A stretch of DNA of 64,000 bases from Phycisphaerales bacterium. Its GTDB lineage: Bacteria; Planctomycetota; Phycisphaerae; Phycisphaerales; UBA1924. The stretch spans positions 62,001-126,000 of the forward strand of contig JAJDCZ010000052.1 in NCBI GenBank assembly GCA_029260555.1, given 5' to 3'. Below are positions 46,316 through 53,205 of the stretch, piece after piece. Made by a program: the position numbers and the translations under genes. How positions within the stretch are numbered: position 1 is the stretch's first letter; the number at the start of each line of letters is the position of its first letter. Under the pieces are notes generated by a model. The model was not told the origin of the DNA, made no database searches, and was given only the letters and a program-made list of their open reading frames with translations.

Positions 46316-48250
46316 ATGGCTCCCAAAGACGCACGAAACAAACCCGATCGCTCTCGCTCAGCCCGCCCCTCGCGACCCGCAGGGGGCAAACGACCAGCAC
46401 CATCGCGATCCTCAGATTCCTCCAGCCCTTCAGGCCCTTCGCGTGGCAAACGCCCCAGTTCAACTCGATCCTCAAACTCTCCCAGATCAGCTGGTCCTCC
46501 TCGATCAAAAGGACCATTCAAACCTCGGTCCGGTTCCAAACCCCCATTCTCTGGTTCACCCCACCGCGCCCACTCAAACCAGCGCGGCCCCTCTACAAAC
46601 CGAGATCGCATCAACACCGGGCGCGTACGGCTCGTCCACGAAGATGAGCAGTTCTTCATTGTCGACAAACCCGCGGGCCTACCCGTCTATGAAGAATCCG
46701 ATGCACCCTGCGTCGTCTCCATCGTCTGCTCCATCCTCAAAAAACAAGGCATCAACCGACCCAATATCCTCGCCTCCAGCCATCTTGACACCGATGCCTC
46801 AGGTCTTGTCCTGCTCTCAAAAAATAAATACATGTTCGAAAAGCTGCGAACCCAAGGCAGCAAAGGCACAATCGACCGCACCTTCATCGCTGTCACTGAA
46901 GGACACATCCCCCCTCCCCCCCCACTCACCCCAGCCACTCCATCAGAAACCGATGATCCTTCACCCATCAGCAAAGCCCAGGCAGACCTGGCCTGTGCAA
47001 CCATCCAGAGTGATCTGGTGATGGACCGCCACGCTAAGGTCTCAACCCTCCCCCCCGGCTCACCTCGCCAGCATCATCGATTCGCTGCAGGCCCCTGGGG
47101 TGCAACAACGCTCTACCGCATCTGCCGATATTCCGACGATGCACCTTCCTCAAGCAAATCCGGTTTAACGCTGGTTCGTCTGACCCCTCGCACCGATGTC
47201 CCTGATCAATTGCGTGTGCACATGGCAGACCTGGGTCATGCCATCATTGGTGATGATCGCTATGGCACCGGCCCTCACACCGCTGAACCCCTGGCTTTGC
47301 ACCTGACTGACCTCTCATTCATTCATCCGAACACCGCCAAACGCGTTCACTACATCAGCAAGCCCCCCAAACAATTCGATGATCTGATCAATAGCCCACC
47401 CCCAGGTTTGCTCAATGAACCTGAAGTTGATCAATCCGCTGAAAAACCCGCTGTCCCCGGCTCGTGGGACAATGTCGCAGACTGGTACGATCGCTACCTC
47501 TCCTCAGATCGATCTGACCACCACGACCAGATCATTCTGCCAGGTGTTGAACAGATGCTCAATCTCAGTGCTGGCAAATGCCTGCTTGATGTCTGTTGTG
47601 GCCAAGGCATTCTCTGCGCACGCCTTTCAACCAAAGGCATCAAAACCGTCGGTGTCGATTCATCTGAACACCTCATCCACTCCGCCAGACAACGCACACC
47701 CGAAGTCACCAATCAGGTCCGTTTCGTCCTTGGCGATGTTCGTGATCTCAACGCGCTGGACCTGGGTTCATTCGATGCTGCTGCCTGCGTACTCGCAATG
47801 ATGAATGTCGATCCCATCAAATCCGTATTCGCTGGTGTAGCTGAACATCTCAAACCCGGCAGCCCGTTTGTCATCGTGCTCATGCACCCGGCGTTTCGAT
47901 CACCTCGCTGCACCTCCTGGGGCTGGAACAACGATGCCACCGGCAAAGTTCGTCAGTTCCGCCGAGTCGATGGCTACCTGTCTGATCGCGCCGAGCCCAT
48001 TGTCATGAACCCCGGCGCAGTTGCACACAACAAACAGGCTGTAACCACAACCACCCACCATCGCCCTATTCACCATTACATCAACGCCCTTGGGGCAACG
48101 GGCTTCATGGTTGATGCCATGGAAGAATGGGCAAGCAAGAGGCGTTCAACCAGTGGTCCCCGTGCTGCTGAAGAAAACCGCGCCCGCGCTGAAATCCCCC
48201 TCTTCCTTGCAATCCGTGCCATCAGAACAAACTCTTCTCATCAAATCTGA
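46316..48250 (+). CDS. Fusion protein: RluA-like pseudouridine synthase plus SAM-dependent methyltransferase
   Basis: Protein of 644 residues with two enzymatic parts. Residues 1-100 are a disordered basic tail rich in Arg, Ser and Pro. About 103-365 is an RluA/RsuA-type synthase: FFIVDKPAGLPVYEE, the catalytic Asp in SSHLDTDASGLVLLSK (family form HRLDxxTSG) and a C-terminal part with LRVHMADLGHAIIGDDRYG. About 385-560 is a class I methyltransferase: NVADWYDRYL, motif I LLDVCCGQGILCARL, acidic loop VGVDSSEHLI and FDAAACVLAMMNV. Both would act on RNA, probably rRNA, but the sites cannot be predicted. Confidence 0.85.
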   Translation: MAPKDARNKPDRSRSARPSRPAGGKRPAPSRSSDSSSPSGPSRGKRPSSTRSSNSPRSAGPPRSKGPFKPRSGSKPPFSGSPHRAHSNQRGPSTNRDRINTGRVRLVHEDEQFFIVDKPAGLPVYEESDAPCVVSIVCSILKKQGINRPNILASSHLDTDASGLVLLSKNKYMFEKLRTQGSKGTIDRTFIAVTEGHIPPPPPLTPATPSETDDPSPISKAQADLACATIQSDLVMDRHAKVSTLPPGSPRQHHRFAAGPWGATTLYRICRYSDDAPSSSKSGLTLVRLTPRTDVPDQLRVHMADLGHAIIGDDRYGTGPHTAEPLALHLTDLSFIHPNTAKRVHYISKPPKQFDDLINSPPPGLLNEPEVDQSAEKPAVPGSWDNVADWYDRYLSSDRSDHHDQIILPGVEQMLNLSAGKCLLDVCCGQGILCARLSTKGIKTVGVDSSEHLIHSARQRTPEVTNQVRFVLGDVRDLNALDLGSFDAAACVLAMMNVDPIKSVFAGVAEHLKPGSPFVIVLMHPAFRSPRCTSWGWNNDATGKVRQFRRVDGYLSDRAEPIVMNPGAVAHNKQAVTTTTHHRPIHHYINALGATGFMVDAMEEWASKRRSTSGPRAAEENRARAEIPLFLAIRAIRTNSSHQI

Positions 48251-48462
48251 ACCGTCTGATTAGTCCTTAGTAACTTTTTATATATGTTCTTGCGCGCGAG
48301 TTCTGCTCCTAACGAAACCCTTGTCGCTGCGCCCAGGCAGAATGTGCCTTGAATACCTGCATTTAGATCAGGGATATTTTTGTCAGTTTTTGCCATATTT
48401 TGATTCCTTTGCGTGATTCATGCAGTTCATTGTCGCCTGTTCCTTGTAAAGTTAATCAGAAT

Positions 48463-48481
48463 CAGCGAGGTTGGCTCGCTG
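48463..48481 (+). promoter_or_regulatory. Leader hairpin upstream of the dockerin-type protein gene
   Basis: CAGCGAG (48463-48469) and CTCGCTG (48475-48481) form a perfect 7-bp stem with loop GTTGG, about 45 bases before the ATG at 48527. It lies just upstream of the CAAGGAG ribosome site and could stabilise or regulate the message. The rest of 48251-48526 shows no gene. Confidence 0.4.
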
Positions 48482-48526
48482 GCAAGAAAAAACTGGCCCT
48501 AATAGCCCCGCAACAAGGAGTTCATC

Positions 48527-49600
48527 ATGAAACAGGCAACCACATCCCGTAAAGCAAGAACCAGCCTCAGTACAAATATCCGCTCACTTTTGAGCCGATC
48601 AGGCAGCAGGAACCTTGCTCTGACACTCTCCCTTACTGCGATGGCCCTGCCCGCTGCTGCTGACATCGTCTTCACCCAGTCCGTCGATAATTTTTGGAGC
48701 AACGAATACACATGGGATGCACAAGTAGAATCCATTACCCGCGCTCGCAGTGCTGATCTTGTAGGCGATGTCATAGACATCTGGGTTCAAGTCGTCCAAA
48801 AAAACGGCTCGGAAGTCGGTACTGAAATCTACTGTACCACCATGACAAAAACAGGTGCAGGTGCATTCACCGACACATGGGATGTTAATGTTCTTGCTGG
48901 CACAATCCGTGACAAAGACTTCTGGGATGCTGACCGTCTCGGTGTCAAACTCGTCAAATGCAAACGCTCCTCGTCCTATGGCATGAACTCATTTCCCACA
49001 CACTATGGCTCACTTCAAGGCTCAGACTACGCCACCGGCGAACTTGACGAAAACCAGAACACCCGGCATGTCAGTATCGATCCCGTCAACTGGGATGATC
49101 AGGCGGTTCGCGATGATGGCTTTGACTTTGCAGTCTATGGCTATATGAATGGACCACTTCCCATTATCCTCAACCATGTCGATGAACTCGGCCTGACAAC
49201 CTTCAGCTATGACCAGACCGATGCCTTTGGAACTGGTCAGCCCTACGACCCCAACCAGCTCGTCATCCTTGGCATTGATCTTGACCCCAGCTGGGACAAC
49301 CTCGCCCTGCAATCCAATGGCTTGAACTTCTTTGACTGGCAAGTCATCCCCAACGGCGGCATGCTCTTCACCGATCAAGGCAACTTCCAGATCCTGCGCA
49401 TTGAGCCCATCATCCCCGGCTGGATGATCATCTGCCCCGCAGATTTGAATCAGGACGGCAATATCGATGTCCTTGACTTCTTCGCATTCATCGGCTTCTT
49501 CAACGCTGGCGACCCCGCAGCCGATCTCAATGACGACGGTGCCATTGATGTCCTTGACTTCTTTGAGTTCATTCTCGTGTTCCAGGCTGGCTGCCCGTAA
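48527..49600 (+). CDS. Exported protein with C-terminal GC-type dockerin-like EF-hand pair
   Basis: Secreted protein of 357 residues. A long basic N-terminus precedes the signal peptide core (LALTLSLTAMALPAAA). The body (about 45-295) is a beta-rich domain I do not recognise. The last 55 residues hold two calcium loops, ADLNQDGNIDVLDFFAFIGF and ADLNDDGAIDVLDFFEFILV, followed by the terminal AGCP. This is the form called GC-type dockerin in Phycisphaerae proteins, thought to anchor proteins to a surface structure. A good terminator follows at 49638. Confidence 0.87.
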   Translation: MKQATTSRKARTSLSTNIRSLLSRSGSRNLALTLSLTAMALPAAADIVFTQSVDNFWSNEYTWDAQVESITRARSADLVGDVIDIWVQVVQKNGSEVGTEIYCTTMTKTGAGAFTDTWDVNVLAGTIRDKDFWDADRLGVKLVKCKRSSSYGMNSFPTHYGSLQGSDYATGELDENQNTRHVSIDPVNWDDQAVRDDGFDFAVYGYMNGPLPIILNHVDELGLTTFSYDQTDAFGTGQPYDPNQLVILGIDLDPSWDNLALQSNGLNFFDWQVIPNGGMLFTDQGNFQILRIEPIIPGWMIICPADLNQDGNIDVLDFFAFIGFFNAGDPAADLNDDGAIDVLDFFEFILVFQAGCP

Positions 49601-49637
49601 AACCATTTCCAGCCGCGAAACCAGACTCTCAAGAAAA

Positions 49638-49677
49638 CCCCCTTGCTCACCTCAGGTCAGCAAAGGGGGCTTTTTTT
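49638..49677 (+). terminator. Rho-independent terminator after the dockerin-type protein gene
   Basis: CCCCCTTGCT (49638-49647) pairs with AGCAAAGGGGG (49659-49669, one bulged A), followed by C and seven T. It stands between two convergent genes. The A-run before the stem would give a short T-run on the other strand, so it may also serve prfB. Confidence 0.88.
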
Positions 49678-49694
49678 CATTTGCATATATCAGA

Positions 49695-50801
49695 TCAAGC
49701 TCGAATAGATCGTTTGCGTTTGAGTTCTGCATCAATGAACCCGCCGAGCTGCCCATCAAGAACCGCTTGCGGATTGCCGATTTCAAAACCCGTTCGATGA
49801 TCCTTCACCCGATTGTCATAGATCACATAGCTTCGGATCTGCGTGCCCCAGCCCCGCCCCACTGCACCACCAGTCGCTTCAGCGATCTCTTTCTCGCGTT
49901 CTTCCTCTGCAAGCTGCTCAAGCTTGGCCTGCAAAATCGACATCGCCTGCCTGCGATTCTGTGGCTGCTCCCGATATGTACTGGAAACAACCATAAACCC
50001 CGTCGGCTTATGCACCAGCCTGATCGCTGACGCCACCTTATTAACATTCTGCCCCCCAGGTCCTGAAGATCGCGCAAACGCTGTAATCTCAAGATCCTTC
50101 TCGGGAATCTCAATGTCCACTTCCTCAAACTCAGGCGTGACATCCACCGTTGCAAAGCTCGTCTGCCTCTTGCCCTGTGCATTAAACGGGCTCACCCTCG
50201 CAAGTCGATGCGTCCCTCGTTCACACGAAAGATATCCAAATACAAAATCACCACGAATCTGTAGCGTCACATGATCAATCCCCACCTCAGTACCAAATGT
50301 CTTGGAAACCTCTGAAACCTTCCACCCCATGTTCTCAAAGTAATACAGATACATCCGCAACAGCATCTCAGCCCAGTCGTTAGCTTCGGTCCCGCCATCA
50401 CCCGCATCAATTGTAAAAAAGCAATCTCGCTGATCATGCTTGCCGTTGAGCAAACTCTGCGTCTCAACTTTCTCCATCTGACGAACCAGCTTGTAAAGAC
50501 TCTCATCTGCATCCCCCAAAAGCTCCTCATCATTCTCTTCTTTGGCCAGCTCATAGGTCAGCTTGACATCCTCAAACCCCTCCATCAGCACCTTCAAAGG
50601 CGAAATCTGGACCTTGATCGACTTTAAACGCCCAACCGTCTCCTGGGCAGCATCAGCATTATCCCAGAAATCCATCGCACCCATCAGCTCATCGATCTCT
50701 GCAAGTTGCTCAATCTTCTGGTCATATCCCAAAGATTCTCGAATTGTCGATATCCGCCGTTCCAGATCATCAATCACAGACTGGTGAGTCTCAAAATGCA
50801 T
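49695..50801 (-). CDS. prfB: Peptide chain release factor 2
   Basis: Class I release factor of 368 residues from ATG 50801, close to the 365 of E. coli RF2. It reads UGA and UAA stop codons. The stop-recognition motif is SPF (LARVSPFNAQGKRQTS), and the catalytic GGQ lies in SSGPGGQNVNKVASAIRLVH. The usual RF2 frameshift site (around RGYLDYD in E. coli) corresponds to TIRESLGYDQKIE here and is read straight through, so there is no programmed +1 frameshift. The frame is open 33 codons further upstream, but that part has no coding character. Confidence 0.96.
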   Translation of the reverse strand: MHFETHQSVIDDLERRISTIRESLGYDQKIEQLAEIDELMGAMDFWDNADAAQETVGRLKSIKVQISPLKVLMEGFEDVKLTYELAKEENDEELLGDADESLYKLVRQMEKVETQSLLNGKHDQRDCFFTIDAGDGGTEANDWAEMLLRMYLYYFENMGWKVSEVSKTFGTEVGIDHVTLQIRGDFVFGYLSCERGTHRLARVSPFNAQGKRQTSFATVDVTPEFEEVDIEIPEKDLEITAFARSSGPGGQNVNKVASAIRLVHKPTGFMVVSSTYREQPQNRRQAMSILQAKLEQLAEEEREKEIAEATGGAVGRGWGTQIRSYVIYDNRVKDHRTGFEIGNPQAVLDGQLGGFIDAELKRKRSIRA

Positions 50802-50929
50802 AGCGTGCTCCGTTCCTGTCAGCCTCAGTGTAGCCCCGCACTGTCCACGAACTCTAAAACACACAGATTCACATCTCACAGCCCGCACCCTGCAGAACAT
50901 CAGAACTCACATCCGCGTATCATTCTCAC

Positions 50930-51235
50930 ATGCTCACGCCCCTTGTCACTCTGGCTCAAACACAATCACAACTCCTCTTTGGCGGTCAGCAGTCCCCTAC
51001 TTCACCACCACCCATCCAGACCATCAGCCCCATCATCATCTTCTTCATCGCCATGGTCGCCGCCCTCGTCGTCATACTCACAGGCCTGCTCGTCATCGGC
51101 GCCAATCGCCGCCGCCGACAACGCCTTGCACACATCAAAACACCCGTCGATCCTCGCGCAAACATTGATCCCTGGGCTGAAGCTGGCAGGCGACTTGAAC
51201 CCGAACCTCGCGAAAACACCGAGCCTGAACCATGA
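50930..51235 (+). CDS. Small single-pass membrane protein
   Basis: Protein of 101 residues of unknown family. The N-terminus LTPLVTLAQTQSQLLFGGQQ lies before one strong TM helix (about 33-57, IIIFFIAMVAALVVILTGLL), followed by a basic cytoplasmic patch (ANRRRRQRLAHI) and a Pro/Glu-rich tail. It overlaps the SDR gene by four bases (ATGA). Divergent from prfB, with the promoters in 50802-50929. Confidence 0.7.
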   Translation: MLTPLVTLAQTQSQLLFGGQQSPTSPPPIQTISPIIIFFIAMVAALVVILTGLLVIGANRRRRQRLAHIKTPVDPRANIDPWAEAGRRLEPEPRENTEPEP

Positions 51236-52020
51236 CCCCCCCTCCCCCCCTCACTCTCCACCCACCCTCTAAACCCCTTGCCCTCATTACAGGCGCAACC
51301 CGACGCATCGGGTTTGCCATCGCCCACGCCCTTGCAAGTGCAGGCTTTGATCTCATCCTCACATACCGTTCCAGCACCGCCGATGCCAACAGCGCCGCAG
51401 CTGAGCTTCACAAGCTCGGCTCCGCTGTCCGCCTCGAACGCCTCGACCTCGCCCAACCCGATCGCGTCAGCGACCTCATCATTCGCCTCACCGATGAACT
51501 TGATCGCCTTGATGTCCTCGTCCACAACGCCTCATCCTACGAACCCACCCATGACACAACACCCCTTGACCTCTCAAGTCACACCCAGCAGCTCATGCAC
51601 ATCAACGCCATCGCACCACTCATGCTCTCGCTGGGCTTGGCTCCGCTTATCAAAAAATCCATCCTCCCCTCCCTGGGCTCCATCGTCGCCCTCAGCGATA
51701 TCCACGCCTTGGGTCACCCGCGCCTCAACCACGCCAGTTACGCCATGTCCAAAGCAGCCCTCACCGAAATGGTCCGCTCTCTTTCTCGCGACCTCGCTCC
51801 TGACATCCGCGCTAACGCCATCGCCCCAGGCGTCGTCGCCTGGCCAACCCAAGGCACCGATGCCGACCCTGACATGCAAAAACGCTACATCCAGCGCATC
51901 CCCCTGAATCGCCCAGGCACACCAGAAGACGCTGCCCAGGTCGTCCGCTGGCTCGCAATGGATGCTGCCTACATCACAGGCCAAATCATCACACTCGATG
52001 GCGGCCGCTCCCTCACCTGA
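51232..52020 (+). CDS. SDR family oxidoreductase, pteridine reductase/FolM-like
   Basis: Short-chain dehydrogenase of 262 residues with a proline-rich start. Cofactor motif ALITGATRRIGFAIAHAL: the Arg pair after TGAT favours NADPH and resembles the TG(A/G)xRRIG of pteridine reductases. LVHNASSYEP is the NNAG variant, and the catalytic YxxxK is in HASYAMSKAALTEMV. The C-terminus ITGQIITLDGGRSLT is usual for SDRs that assemble as tetramers. Possible role in folate/pterin reduction; FabG-like activity is the alternative. Cytoplasmic. Confidence 0.87.
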   Translation: MTPPPPLTLHPPSKPLALITGATRRIGFAIAHALASAGFDLILTYRSSTADANSAAAELHKLGSAVRLERLDLAQPDRVSDLIIRLTDELDRLDVLVHNASSYEPTHDTTPLDLSSHTQQLMHINAIAPLMLSLGLAPLIKKSILPSLGSIVALSDIHALGHPRLNHASYAMSKAALTEMVRSLSRDLAPDIRANAIAPGVVAWPTQGTDADPDMQKRYIQRIPLNRPGTPEDAAQVVRWLAMDAAYITGQIITLDGGRSLT

Positions 52021-52051
52021 CCCCCCCCTCCCTCACCCCCTCCATCCCCAA

Positions 52052-53092
52052 TTAACCATCATCCGTGATGGCTGCGATCAACCTGTCCGCCCCAGCATGC
52101 CCAAGTGACCTTGCTCGCCTTGCAAAGACCATCGCCCGCTCACCCCGCCCCGCCTTTCGGCTCCACACCGCAGCTTCATACGCAAGTTCCGCACTCCCCA
52201 CTCTTGCATCTGATGCCCGCCCCGCCAAATCCGCTGCCTGCTCAACCTCATCCAGCATCCCATACGACTCACAAAGCAGCCTCACCACTGGCAACTCAAA
52301 CAGCTCCGCAGGCTCCACCGCTCCCAATACCAGCACCGCCTCCTTAACCCGCCCCAATCGTTTCAGTGCCCGCGCCTGCACAAGCCTCCAGACCAGCGCC
52401 TCGGGCGCAAGATCCCGCGCCTTTGCCACATGCTGCAGCGCAAGCTCGGATCGGTTCTTCCTCAGCTCAATCTGGCTCAGCGTCCCCCATGCAATCGCAT
52501 AATCCTCATCCAGTTTGATAACCCGCAAGAGTGTCACCGTTGCAGCTTCAAGCTCATCCATCTTGAACTGAATCAATCCATAATAAAGTGCATATTTCGC
52601 ATTGCCAGGCTCAGCTGTTGATGCTGCTGCATAATGCTCAATCGATCGATCAATCTTCCCCGCTGCAGATGCCAGCGTCCCCGCAGAAAACTCAATCGCT
52701 GCCTCTCGAGGTCCAATCACCAGCGCACTCACCTGCTGCTCATACGCCTCATCAAACCGCCCCGCTCCATTCACCCCGGTAGCCAGCGCATTGGCATACG
52801 CCAACCGCAACGCCTGATCCTCCGGATATACCTTCACCGCATCCCCATACATCTCAATCGCCCGCTCAGCATCCCCCATCACAAGCGCAGCCCCAGCCTC
52901 ATCCATTAACTCTTCAAGTGACCGCCCATCAGCCAGCCCGCCCCCACCCACCTCATTGGGCCCATCACCCCCTGTTCCAGACCCATTTGCGAGCCAGATC
53001 ACTCCCCCCGCCACCCCTGCAAGCGCAATCAAAGCCACCCCCACCATCACCCCCCGGGCAATCGAGCCTCGCGATTGTGCATTCATATTCAT
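52052..53092 (-). CDS. Membrane-anchored TPR protein
   Basis: Protein of 346 residues. I use the ATG at 53092 (MNMNAQSRGSIARGV), which has GGGAG six bases upstream; another ATG lies at 53122. One TM helix (about 14-35, VMVGVALIALAGVAGGVIWL), then a Gly-rich linker and about six tetratricopeptide-like units (ALVMGDAERAIEMYGDAVKV; LAYANALATGVNGAGRFDEA; AIAWGTLSQIELRKNRSELA; LVWRLVQARALKRLGRVKEA). TPRs bind proteins; no partner can be deduced. Convergent with the SDR gene. Confidence 0.85.
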   Translation of the reverse strand: MNMNAQSRGSIARGVMVGVALIALAGVAGGVIWLANGSGTGGDGPNEVGGGGLADGRSLEELMDEAGAALVMGDAERAIEMYGDAVKVYPEDQALRLAYANALATGVNGAGRFDEAYEQQVSALVIGPREAAIEFSAGTLASAAGKIDRSIEHYAAASTAEPGNAKYALYYGLIQFKMDELEAATVTLLRVIKLDEDYAIAWGTLSQIELRKNRSELALQHVAKARDLAPEALVWRLVQARALKRLGRVKEAVLVLGAVEPAELFELPVVRLLCESYGMLDEVEQAADLAGRASDARVGSAELAYEAAVWSRKAGRGERAMVFARRARSLGHAGADRLIAAITDDG

Positions 53093-53205
53093 TGCCTGCT
53101 CCCTCAGTTTCGTCTGGATCATTCATCGGCAGGATCGCCTCAGCCTCTCAAACCAGATAAACTCTCATAGTAGTCCATTTCCATTTAACCACCAACAGGT
53201 GTGCC

